From the NCBI RefSeq assembly GCF_000169335.1, contig NZ_AAXW01000019.1:1-64000 (forward strand): DNA of 64,000 nucleotides, read 5' to 3'. The position numbers were made by a program, and so were the translations under genes. Each line of letters starts with the position of its first letter. Position 1 is the stretch's first letter. Under the pieces are notes generated by a model that saw only the letters and a program-made list of their open reading frames with translations, was not told where the DNA came from and made no database searches. This document shows, piece by piece, positions 46,169 through 54,521 of the stretch. The stretch is from Crocosphaera chwakensis CCY0110. Lineage in GTDB: Bacteria; Cyanobacteriota; Cyanobacteriia; Cyanobacteriales; Microcystaceae.

Positions 46169-46471
46169 AAATTTATAGATTATCTGTACATAATACAGTT
46201 ATTAATAGTGATTTTTAATAATCAATCATTAAGCTATGGTTTATTTTAAGTTAAATAAGTTTTAACTCTAGCTTAAAATTTTTCATTATGGATAAAATAT
46301 TCATTTTTATTCTTAAATTTTATAGAATCTATATATAAAAAATGATATAATCAGTGAATATACTGAACTAATTTAAAAAATTATTGTAAATTCCCTAAAA
46401 ATTGGGATGTTATGACAAGGTAACTAAGACATAATTTAAGCATGATGTAACACTTTAAAAGGAGCAACTCA
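46169..46471. other. 303-bp AT-rich leader of the small winged-helix gene
   Basis: Strongly AT-rich with no coding frame. It should hold the promoter of the gene at 46472, whose ATG is preceded by a good AAGGAG Shine-Dalgarno sequence. Nothing else is recognised. Confidence 0.4.
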
Positions 46472-46693
46472 ATGATTGGAAATATTCAAGAACGCCTTTT
46501 AGAATATGTCAGCAACGGACAAGAACTAAAATACATAGCTGATTTTTTAAATTTATCCAAATTAAGTTTAAAAAAGGAAATAGAAAACCTCGAAGAACGA
46601 GGATATTTACAAGTAGCAAACCATATTGATGGTAGTATTTATTCTTGTTGGTTGACCGATGAAGGTTGGTTGTATTTAGATGAACTATTTTAA
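46472..46693 (+). CDS. Small winged-helix-like protein
   Basis: A 73-residue soluble protein. The predicted layout is a helix, a helix-turn-helix (I-A-D-F-L-N-L-S-K-L-S-L-K-K-E-I) and a two-strand wing (G-Y-L-Q-V-A-N, then I-Y-S-C-W-L-T-D-E-G), the usual shape of a DNA-binding winged helix that ends in a short C-terminal helix. The gene has a strong Shine-Dalgarno sequence (AAAGGAG) and an intrinsic terminator (46787-46810), supporting real expression. It lies next to decayed antitoxin-like DNA. Its targets are unknown; a regulatory role is inferred from fold only. Confidence 0.65.
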   Translation: MIGNIQERLLEYVSNGQELKYIADFLNLSKLSLKKEIENLEERGYLQVANHIDGSIYSCWLTDEGWLYLDELF

Positions 46694-46786
46694 AAAGAGT
46701 TATAATTTAAGCATTTTACTTAACAAGAATAAAAGTGAAAAAATAACACATCGTTGTTATCTTTATACGATTCTTCTCTATTCTCT

Positions 46787-46810
46787 GGGTCTTAATGACC
46801 CATTTTTTCT
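46787..46810 (+). terminator. Intrinsic terminator after the winged-helix gene
   Basis: A 5-bp stem GGGTC / GACCC with a 5-base loop, followed by ATTTTTT. It lies 94 bases after the stop at 46693 and just before the convergent recG end. Confidence 0.6.
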
Positions 46811-46824
46811 CCTTTAATTTTTAA

Positions 46825-49284
46825 TCAAGTTAATATTTCTCCTCCCATTAACTTTTGATAACGGGTTTCTAATTCTTTTTTCAGTGAAGGTAAACTTCCT
46901 AAATTTTTATCGGCTGCAATAATTTTTTCTGCTGCTACTCTTGCTAATTCTAACACTTCTTGATCTTCTATTAAACTTGCTAAAGCAAAGTCTGGTAAAC
47001 CTGATTGACGAGTGCCTAAAACGGTTCCTGGCCCTCTAAATCTTAAATCCATTTCTGATATAAAAAAGCCATCTTGAGACTGTTCTAACACGCTTAATCT
47101 TTGTCTGGCATCGGGGGTTTTACTACTACTCATCAACAAACAATAAGACTTATGAGAACCTCTTCCAACTCTACCTCTTAATTGATGTAACTGGGAGAGT
47201 CCAAAACGTTCAGCATTTTCGATTAACATGACAGTTGCATTGGGAACATCTACCCCGACTTCTATAACTGTTGTTGAGACAATAATATGATATTTATTGT
47301 CCCGAAAAGCAGTTAATACTCCATCTTTTTCTACGGAACTCATCCGTCCATGTAACAGTCCAATATTGAAGTCTGGAAACACTTTATCTGAGAGTTTTTT
47401 GTGTTCTTCTACTGCTGCTTTTACGTCCAATTTTTCTGATTCTTCAATCATAGGAAAAATAATATAAACTTGTCGTCCTTGAGCAACTTCTCGGCGAATT
47501 AAATCATATGCTTGTGTCCTTTCTTTTCCAGTCAATACTGTGGTTTGAATAGCTTGTCTTCCAGGGGGTAATTCGTCAATTTGACTCACATCTAAATCCC
47601 CGTGTAAGGTTAACGCTAAAGTCCGAGGAATGGGAGTTGCTGTCATGGTTAAAACATGGGGGGATTTACCTTTTGCTAATAGTTTCGCCCGTTGTTGTAC
47701 CCCAAACCTGTGTTGTTCGTCGATAACAACTAAACCTAATTTTTGGAAGTTTACCGTGTCTTGAATTAAAGCATGGGTTCCTACTAAAAGGGGTAATTCT
47801 CCTGTAATTAATTGACGATGTATTTCTTCTCTTTTGGCTTTTTTAGTAGAACCTGTTAATAGTTCTACGGGTAAATATAGCTGATTAAACCAAGGAATTA
47901 ATTTTCGATAATGTTGTTCTGCTAAGACTTCTGTGGGTGCCATTAATGCAGCTTGATAACCGGATTGTAAAGCAGCTAGTACAGCAAAGACAGCGACAAT
48001 TGTTTTTCCTGCACCTACGTCTCCTTGTACTAAGCGATTCATAGGCGTTACTGAGTTCAAATCTTCTAAAATTTCATTAATAACCCGTTGTTGTGCATTA
48101 GTTAAACTAAAAGGTAATATATTATCAAACTGTTCTATTAATCTTCCTTTGGGAGTAAAAACTGTACTATTATGAATTTGTTTTTGTTCTTGACGACGTT
48201 GCAGAAATCCTAATTGTAAATAAAAGAATTCATCGAAAACTAAACGCCGTCTTGCATGGGCTAACAATTCAGAAGTTTCGGGAAAATGAATATTACTAAT
48301 TGCTTCTTTTAATCCCATTAATCCATATTGTTCTCTCAATACTCTAGGTAAAGGATCTCGAAGTTGTTTAATTGCCTCTAAACTAACAATAATAGCTTTA
48401 CGAATTAAGTCGGCTCCTACTCCTTCAGTTAAAGGATACACAGGTAAAACTCGACCAATTTTAATGGACTCAATACTTGAACCAACACTATCTAAAACTT
48501 CAATTTCTGGGTTATCTAATGTAATTCCGTAGCGGTTTTGTTTCACTAACCCTGATGCTGCTACAGTTGAACCTAACGGATAAATTCTTTTCTGTCTTTC
48601 TTGCCATCCTCTACTGGTAAAACGAGTCCCTGCAAAGAAACGATTCAATTTAATTTGTCCTGTATGATCTCTTAAAATTAACTCAAAAATACTCAATTTT
48701 TTATTTTTGGGACTGGTAAAACAATTGCAGCGTTTTACCGTTCCTACAATGGTCACAGTTTCCCCTGCAACTAAATTATTAATAGTGACTTGTCGAGCAT
48801 AATCAATATGATCACGGGGATAATAAAATAGTAAGTCTTTAACTGTATAGAGACCTAATCTTTTCAGTAATTCTGCTCTTTTATAACCTACTTCTGCTAA
48901 GGTACTTAAAGATTGCTCTAAACTAATAGGACGTAACGAAGCTTTTTTATCAGTAATAGCTGTGGTTTTTGGTAACTTTGGTGGTTGTGGTTCGGAAGGA
49001 GTTTCTAATGTCTTTCTAAGTTCATATAAAAATTGACGAGTTTGACTAATTAAGGTCTTTCTTTGTGCTACACTTAAGTTAGAATAATCAGCATATTGGG
49101 CTGCAAAATTTTGCCACTTTCTGCGATCGCTTGTTGGAGTCCCATTCGGAGGACTATTACCAAAATTAAGGCACAAAAATTCGTTAAACTGATATTGATT
49201 ACCCTGTAAATTGGTAAATCCTTTTTCTGCTTCAACTGATAAAGCTTTATCTAAACGTATCCAGTCAATGTTTCCTGAGGCCAT
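46825..49284 (-). CDS. recG: ATP-dependent DNA helicase RecG
   Basis: The 819 residues include the wedge/OB domain (V-A-G-E-T-V-T-I-V-G-T-V) and two helicase domains. Walker A is GDVGAGKTIVA, motif II is the RecG-type DEQHRFGVQQR, motif III TATPIPRTLAL, and motif VI QLRGRVGRG. RecG remodels stalled forks and junctions. An N-terminal extension of about 120 residues precedes the usual start and is typical of cyanobacterial RecG. The protein is slightly longer than the E. coli enzyme for that reason. Confidence 0.97.
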   Translation of the reverse strand: MASGNIDWIRLDKALSVEAEKGFTNLQGNQYQFNEFLCLNFGNSPPNGTPTSDRRKWQNFAAQYADYSNLSVAQRKTLISQTRQFLYELRKTLETPSEPQPPKLPKTTAITDKKASLRPISLEQSLSTLAEVGYKRAELLKRLGLYTVKDLLFYYPRDHIDYARQVTINNLVAGETVTIVGTVKRCNCFTSPKNKKLSIFELILRDHTGQIKLNRFFAGTRFTSRGWQERQKRIYPLGSTVAASGLVKQNRYGITLDNPEIEVLDSVGSSIESIKIGRVLPVYPLTEGVGADLIRKAIIVSLEAIKQLRDPLPRVLREQYGLMGLKEAISNIHFPETSELLAHARRRLVFDEFFYLQLGFLQRRQEQKQIHNSTVFTPKGRLIEQFDNILPFSLTNAQQRVINEILEDLNSVTPMNRLVQGDVGAGKTIVAVFAVLAALQSGYQAALMAPTEVLAEQHYRKLIPWFNQLYLPVELLTGSTKKAKREEIHRQLITGELPLLVGTHALIQDTVNFQKLGLVVIDEQHRFGVQQRAKLLAKGKSPHVLTMTATPIPRTLALTLHGDLDVSQIDELPPGRQAIQTTVLTGKERTQAYDLIRREVAQGRQVYIIFPMIEESEKLDVKAAVEEHKKLSDKVFPDFNIGLLHGRMSSVEKDGVLTAFRDNKYHIIVSTTVIEVGVDVPNATVMLIENAERFGLSQLHQLRGRVGRGSHKSYCLLMSSSKTPDARQRLSVLEQSQDGFFISEMDLRFRGPGTVLGTRQSGLPDFALASLIEDQEVLELARVAAEKIIAADKNLGSLPSLKKELETRYQKLMGGEILT

Positions 49285-49408
49285 AGTTGTCTAGGGAGTG
49301 AACACTGGACTTTTTATTGTGACACATTTCCCTATTATTTTGTTGTCAATTGTTTAATGATAATTAATTTAATTTCAAGCTGTCACTTTAACCTTATCAA
49401 AAGTTAGT

Positions 49409-49433
49409 AGAGGCTTAATAATGTTAAGCCTCT
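49409..49433 (-). terminator. Hairpin downstream of the small unknown gene
   Basis: Perfect 10-bp stem AGAGGCTTAA / TTAAGCCTCT with a 5-base loop, 40 bases after the stop of the minus-strand gene at 49473. T-runs are weak on both sides. Confidence 0.45.
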
Positions 49434-49472
49434 AAAAATTTTATTATTAGACTATAAATTGATGATTTCTGC

Positions 49473-49844
49473 TTAATTTTCTATCAAAATTTTGACTAAG
49501 ATTTTTACAGTTTCTTCTAATTTTTCGACTCTTTCTTCTAAAGAAATCGGTGGCGATAATCCTTCAATAGCTTTCAAGAAATGCTGCCAGCCTTTTCTAC
49601 ATTTTATCCCATAAGCTTTCTTATAAGTAGCATAAGCATTATTATAATTTCCATAACGCTTAATTAATTCTTCTTTTGTTATTTTGCTTTCAGGAAGAGC
49701 TTTACTAGAATTTTCAACAGTATTTAATAATTCATGTAAACGAGTAGATAACGTTGCTGTAATTGAAAAAACTTTGGCAGAATTTTTAATATCCTGTTGT
49801 TGTAAATCTTCTAACTCTTCGATTAATTTACTAAATCTTGACAT
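49473..49844 (-). CDS. Hypothetical helical protein
   Basis: The 123 residues are predicted mostly helical, with a central Y-G-N-Y-N-N-A-Y-A-T-Y-K-K-A-Y-G segment rich in Tyr and a C-terminal coiled coil (E-R-V-E-K-L-E-E-T-V-K). It has no signal peptide or membrane helix and I do not recognise a family. It lies 21 bp downstream of another coiled-coil gene on the same strand, so the two probably form an operon of unknown function. Confidence 0.55.
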   Translation of the reverse strand: MSRFSKLIEELEDLQQQDIKNSAKVFSITATLSTRLHELLNTVENSSKALPESKITKEELIKRYGNYNNAYATYKKAYGIKCRKGWQHFLKAIEGLSPPISLEERVEKLEETVKILVKILIEN

Positions 49845-49865
49845 TAATTTTACCTATACTATTAA

Positions 49866-50465
49866 CTAATTATCTAATAAATTTTTACCAATATCAGCAG
49901 GACTGGTTCCCATTTGAGGTTTATCAGGATCAGGCTCAGGTGTATTCTCTATCTTGCCATAATCTTTATGATGATCCCTGAAAAATAAAGATTGAATCAA
50001 CGTCCAAATAATACTAAACTTCTCGAATAAATCATTAGTTTGTTGTACTTTAATAGTAGCAATTTCTACCTCAGTTTCAATTTGTTTTAATTCAGCAACT
50101 ACCCTATCTCTTTGGACTATCATTCTTCGTTTTTCTTCAGTTAATTGTGTCATTTGTTCATTAATCTGTGTTAACTCAGACTTCAAAGAAACAATATTTT
50201 CCGATTTTAATCTTATTTGCACTTCTAATTCTTGGTTTTCTTTTGATAGTGTAATAATTTCAGCTTTTAATTGTTTTTTATCTATTTTATGTTGGTCACT
50301 CCAATGTGCTAATTGACCTTGAGAACGCCGTAACGTTTTAACCACCCCTACTGCTTCCTGTAAGTGTCCATTATCAGGATAGGCTTTTGCTAATTTATAA
50401 ACACTTTTTACACGAGTATCAATATCAACAGTCATCTTTAAAATTGTTTTATAGTTCGGTAACAT
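49866..50465 (-). CDS. Hypothetical coiled-coil protein
   Basis: A 199-residue protein dominated by a long coiled coil (about residues 55-150; heptads such as L-K-S-E-L-T-Q-I-N-E-Q-M). A short hydrophobic stretch near 155 (F-S-I-I-W-T-L-I-Q-S-L-F-F) precedes a charged Pro/Asp-rich tail. The second Met (50435) is an equally plausible start. The function is unknown. The pairing with the following helical gene (21 bp gap) suggests two interacting coiled-coil proteins. Confidence 0.55.
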   Translation of the reverse strand: MLPNYKTILKMTVDIDTRVKSVYKLAKAYPDNGHLQEAVGVVKTLRRSQGQLAHWSDQHKIDKKQLKAEIITLSKENQELEVQIRLKSENIVSLKSELTQINEQMTQLTEEKRRMIVQRDRVVAELKQIETEVEIATIKVQQTNDLFEKFSIIWTLIQSLFFRDHHKDYGKIENTPEPDPDKPQMGTSPADIGKNLLDN

Positions 50466-50621
50466 TAATTATAATAATTTGGCTCAAAAACAACAGTGAG
50501 ACTGATCACATGATTAACCATAAGTTAATCAAATTTAATAATAATAAACTTAAGTTTATGTAAGTCGAAGTTTTGCTATGATTAAAACAAGAACAAATGC
50601 CACACTTTACCGACTAATATT

Positions 50622-51779
50622 ATGGTGAAAAAAGGTACATTTTCCCTCATAGACTGGTTAGAAACCCATTGGACAACCCCTGCCTTTAGTGGCTGGTTAT
50701 TAGGCGTATTAGCCTTATGTTTCTTCGGTGCAGCAACTAATACCATGGCCGGATGGTTATATGTCTTAAGCGGTACTATTTTGGCATTATTGATATTATC
50801 CGCTATTTTATCGGTGCGATCGCTTTCTAAAATAGAAGTTCGTCGCAGTCCCCTTAACCCTGTAAGTGCAGGAGATGATCTCACTGTCGAAGTGATCATC
50901 GAAAATAAGTCAAAATCTCCTAAAACCTTACTGCAAATTTTGGATATCGTCCCTGTAGTCTTGGATAAGCCTAAAAACACCGCTATTGAAGCCATTGAAC
51001 CTCAAGGAGAACACCATTGGACTTATTACCTAACCACTCAACAAAGAGGGGTCTATCATTGGCATGAGGTTCAGTTACGTAGTGGTTCGCCGTTAGGACT
51101 GTTTTGGTGTCGTCGTAGTCAGGAAGTCCCTGCTAAAGCAGTAGTTTATCCTCAGATATTGCCCTTAAATCATTGTCCTTTAATTGATACCATAGGACAG
51201 GAAGAAAGTGACCAAAAACAAAGTGATCGCCGTTTTCAAGCAGCCAGTGAGGGAGTTACGAAAGCGTTACGGCCTTACCGTTACGGTGATCCCATGCGGA
51301 TGATACATTGGCGTACCAGTGCTAAATACGACGAGTTTCAGGTAAGGGAGTTAGAAGTGGTGACAGGGGGAGAAGATATTATTATCTGTTTGGATAGTGG
51401 TTCAGTCTGGAAAGATAATAGTTTTGAACAAGCGGTTATTGCAGCAGCTTCTTTATACTTTTATGCCAGTCGCGCCCAGTTAAATGTTAAATTATGGACA
51501 GCAAAAACAGGACTTATTTATGGTAACCGTACTGTATTAGAGACGTTAGCAGCCGTTAATTCAGAAGAAGATAATAAAGAGCATATTTTACCTAAAATAC
51601 CCTTAATTTGGATTACAGAAAATACGGCTAGTTTTGAGCATTTACCGTTAGGAAGTCGTTGGCTTTTATTCCCTCAAGAGGCTGAGAAAATTCCGAGTTT
51701 TTTGGGTCAAACTTTAAGGGGTTTAGTCATTAGTTCTGAGCAATCTTTACAAAATCAATTACAAAAAATTCCACAGTAA
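50622..51779 (+). CDS. DUF58 family protein
   Basis: The 385 residues begin with two transmembrane helices (about 18-60). A beta-rich extracytoplasmic-type domain follows, then the DUF58 signature LRPYRYGDPMRMIHWRTSAK (residues 214-233). The C-terminal half resembles a von Willebrand A-like fold (I-I-C-L-D-S-G-S). Such proteins often pair with MoxR ATPases and transglutaminase-like proteins, none of which is adjacent here. The role is unknown; a chaperone or envelope function is an inference from other genomes. Confidence 0.88.
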   Translation: MVKKGTFSLIDWLETHWTTPAFSGWLLGVLALCFFGAATNTMAGWLYVLSGTILALLILSAILSVRSLSKIEVRRSPLNPVSAGDDLTVEVIIENKSKSPKTLLQILDIVPVVLDKPKNTAIEAIEPQGEHHWTYYLTTQQRGVYHWHEVQLRSGSPLGLFWCRRSQEVPAKAVVYPQILPLNHCPLIDTIGQEESDQKQSDRRFQAASEGVTKALRPYRYGDPMRMIHWRTSAKYDEFQVRELEVVTGGEDIIICLDSGSVWKDNSFEQAVIAAASLYFYASRAQLNVKLWTAKTGLIYGNRTVLETLAAVNSEEDNKEHILPKIPLIWITENTASFEHLPLGSRWLLFPQEAEKIPSFLGQTLRGLVISSEQSLQNQLQKIPQ

Positions 51780-51785
51780 AAAATT

Positions 51786-51810
51786 GTAAGGTGGGCATTG
51801 CCCACCTTAC
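51786..51810. terminator. Palindrome between convergent genes, likely bidirectional terminator
   Basis: Perfect 11-bp stem GTAAGGTGGGC / GCCCACCTTAC with a 3-base loop, lying 7 bases after the DUF58 stop and about 18 bases before the stop of the convergent symporter gene. Similar GGTGGGCA palindromes occur as dispersed repeats in cyanobacteria (from memory). Confidence 0.55.
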
Positions 51811-51827
51811 TACGAGATTTTAAACTT

Positions 51828-52700
51828 TTATTGTACAGAAATAACTTTTCGATTACGCATTAATAAAGCAAACCCTGCGCTAGTAAGAAACATCAGTAAA
51901 CTATAGATACCAGCAGGAATCGCCATAGTTGGTGAATCTAACAAAACGCTGGCAATCGTAATCGCTAATGTTCCATTTTGTATACCTACCTCAACGGTGA
52001 TAGTTTTGGTACTCTTTTCGTCAAGTTTAGCGATAGTAGCCATAGTATATCCAAGAAACATAGTAACCAAATTTAAGCTTAAAGTGACTCCTCCAACTTG
52101 TAAAAAATTGGGTAGTAAATCAGCACGTCCCTTAACTAATAAACCAAAAATAATTAATCCTAAAAAAGACAAGGATAACCATTTAACAATTTTTTCAATT
52201 TTCTTTGCTAACTTGGGGTGATAGTGGTTGACTAACATCCCTAAAACAATAGGAATAAAGATAATAATCGCAATTTGAAGAATGGTTTTCAAGATAGGTA
52301 ACTGCAAGGCTGTATCGGTTGCCATAAATGTCTGCATTCCCAAATTAATCACCAGAGGAATAGTAATAATAGTAATCAGACTACTGATAGCGGTTAAAGT
52401 AATCGATAAAGCGACATTACCTCGTAGTAAATAACTGATTACATTAGAAGTTGCGCCTCCTGGACAAGCAGCTAAAATAATCACTCCAACGGCTAACTCT
52501 GGGGTCAACGAGAACATTCCAGCTAACACAAAACCAATAATAGGTAAGATAATCAATTGAGCAATTAAACCAAACAATACCCCTTTCGGTTCAATCAAAA
52601 TGCGCTGAAAATCAACAATCTTTAAGCCCAAACCCATGCCCATCATAATGATAAATAAGGCAAGGGGAAGAAAAACCGCCGAAAGAACAGTCGACTCCAT
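51828..52700 (-). CDS. Bile acid:sodium symporter (BASS) family transporter
   Basis: A 290-residue hydrophobic protein counted from the ATG at 52700, which follows a GGAG Shine-Dalgarno sequence; a longer frame begins 48 bases upstream but its extra residues are not family-like. About nine to ten membrane helices are present, with the BASS motifs A-C-P-G-G-A-T-S-N-V-I-S-Y-L near residue 90 and E-V-G-I-Q-N-G-T-L-A near 235, which line the sodium/substrate site. Cyanobacterial relatives transport organic acids or bicarbonate-like anions, but the substrate here is not identifiable. Confidence 0.88.
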   Translation of the reverse strand: MESTVLSAVFLPLALFIIMMGMGLGLKIVDFQRILIEPKGVLFGLIAQLIILPIIGFVLAGMFSLTPELAVGVIILAACPGGATSNVISYLLRGNVALSITLTAISSLITIITIPLVINLGMQTFMATDTALQLPILKTILQIAIIIFIPIVLGMLVNHYHPKLAKKIEKIVKWLSLSFLGLIIFGLLVKGRADLLPNFLQVGGVTLSLNLVTMFLGYTMATIAKLDEKSTKTITVEVGIQNGTLAITIASVLLDSPTMAIPAGIYSLLMFLTSAGFALLMRNRKVISVQ

Positions 52701-52790
52701 AAGAACTCCACACACAAAACTTTTAGTTATCTTACAATAGTTTGACAAATTGGGTTGGTGTTGGCAAGAAGTACCTTAATTGATCTCTTA

Positions 52791-54521
52791 TTATGGACTA
52801 ATTATAATTGTAAAAAAAATGCCATCATCTTGTAAAGAATCACCTCCTTGGAACAGTTCCTTTCCTAACGGATTTGCCCAGTCAAGACGAGCATTAAAAA
52901 AATCGCCATACCGTACTTGTAAACCGACACCAACCGAAGCTAATTCATTAATAGGGGGATCAGTTTCTTCTCCACTATTCCATCCTTGCCCATAGTTTAA
53001 AAAAGGAACAAGTTGTACCACAACCCTATTTTTAGGAAGACGATAAACAGGAAAACGTAACTCTATTCCAGTAAAAATACCATTATCCGTTAATAAAGAA
53101 TTTTGACGATACCCTTTAACGTTTCCTAGACCACCTAAAGAAAATTGTTCTAAAGAAACAATAGGACGATCCGCAAGCTGCAAATCACTTCTAAACACAA
53201 ATAAAGTATCATCCGCTAATAATTTAACCCATTGGGCTTGGCCGCGCCATAAAAAATAGTTACTATAAGGAGCATCAGGATTCACCGATAAATCAAAGGG
53301 GATAGTTGTTCCGAAAGCTTCAATTCCCCAATCAAATTCTGATCTTGCTGATAATACTTGCGTTGCTGATCTTCCTACCCATTCTTGAGAAAATCTAATG
53401 GTAGAAATGTGGGTTCTTCCGTTAGTATCAGAACCTCTAGAGGGAAAAGCAAGACCATCTAAGTAGAGAGTTTTACTCTTTTGATGATCAACATCTAGCC
53501 CTAAGGTAAATTCTTGTGATGGAGTTTGAATAATGGGTTGTCGAAAGCGAAAAGAATACTTTTGATAATCAGAATTAATTTCTAAAATATCTAAGGGTTC
53601 CTCGATAATTTCCCCGGTTAAGCTTCTATATCCTACGGCAATCGTTCCATTATAAACATTAACAGGAACTTGATAAGTAACTTCTACATCGTCACTGGCA
53701 TCTGTATTAAAATAACTGAACTCCGCTTTATCGCCAATACCCCATAAATTCCTTTCAGTTAAATTAAACCCCCGACGAATTTCTCCTACTTGCGGGTTAC
53801 GGCCATTATCAAACAGAAGACTCGGATAAAAGGAACGGGCCGAAACAACTTCGACCACTAAAATATTATTACCGGGACGTGGACTCGGTATTAATTCTGC
53901 CGAAATACTATCAATAATGGGATTTAATTGTAATAGTTGTAAAGATTCTACTAAGCGAGAAATATTTAAAGGGGTTTGTCCTCCTAAGGCCAAGCGATCG
54001 CGGACATAATTAGGATTGAGTTTACCTTCAACAGTAACTTTAATTTCTTCTAATTGGCCTTCAACAATTTCAATGGTAACAATGTTATTTTCGATGGTTT
54101 GGGGAGGAATATAAGCCCCAGAGGTAACATAACCCCGATCTACATAATACTGAGTAATAGCTGATCGCGCTTCTAATAACTCCGCAAAAGTCAAAGGGCG
54201 ATCAATAAATGTCTCAATAACTTTGGTTAATTCGTCTGTGTCAAAAGCAGTGTTTCCCTCAAAACGAAACTCTTTAACCGTAATGGTTCCTGGAATGTTT
54301 GGGGACACTTCTTCTGTGGGAACAGGGGCAAGAATAGGAGGGTTTAAAGGAGTTTGGGGTAAAGGAACAGGTTGGGGTAACTCAGGGACAGAAGTGGGAG
54401 GAATAGGACTGTTATCAAATGATTGCGCCATTAATTTAGCAGCAAATATAGAACTCAACCAGAAAAAAGACAAAAAACAACAAAATAGGTTAGGGAGACG
54501 AGTTACGGGTTGACAAATCAT
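52791..54521 (-). CDS. Two-partner secretion outer-membrane transporter (TpsB/FhaC/ShlB family)
   Basis: The 576 residues start with a signal peptide (about 1-32) and a Pro-rich linker. Two POTRA-like domains (about 80-235) follow, then a beta-barrel with the FhaC/ShlB pattern (V-G-Y-R-S-L-T-G, S-L-E-Q-F-S-L-G-G-L-G-N-V-K-G-Y-R). The barrel exports the partner TpsA protein across the outer membrane. The gene overlaps the end of the tpsA gene by 32 bp on the same strand, the usual translationally coupled pair. The protein ends with a terminal Phe-containing strand (I-F-F-T-I-I-I-S-P). Confidence 0.93.
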   Translation of the reverse strand: MICQPVTRLPNLFCCFLSFFWLSSIFAAKLMAQSFDNSPIPPTSVPELPQPVPLPQTPLNPPILAPVPTEEVSPNIPGTITVKEFRFEGNTAFDTDELTKVIETFIDRPLTFAELLEARSAITQYYVDRGYVTSGAYIPPQTIENNIVTIEIVEGQLEEIKVTVEGKLNPNYVRDRLALGGQTPLNISRLVESLQLLQLNPIIDSISAELIPSPRPGNNILVVEVVSARSFYPSLLFDNGRNPQVGEIRRGFNLTERNLWGIGDKAEFSYFNTDASDDVEVTYQVPVNVYNGTIAVGYRSLTGEIIEEPLDILEINSDYQKYSFRFRQPIIQTPSQEFTLGLDVDHQKSKTLYLDGLAFPSRGSDTNGRTHISTIRFSQEWVGRSATQVLSARSEFDWGIEAFGTTIPFDLSVNPDAPYSNYFLWRGQAQWVKLLADDTLFVFRSDLQLADRPIVSLEQFSLGGLGNVKGYRQNSLLTDNGIFTGIELRFPVYRLPKNRVVVQLVPFLNYGQGWNSGEETDPPINELASVGVGLQVRYGDFFNARLDWANPLGKELFQGGDSLQDDGIFFTIIISP

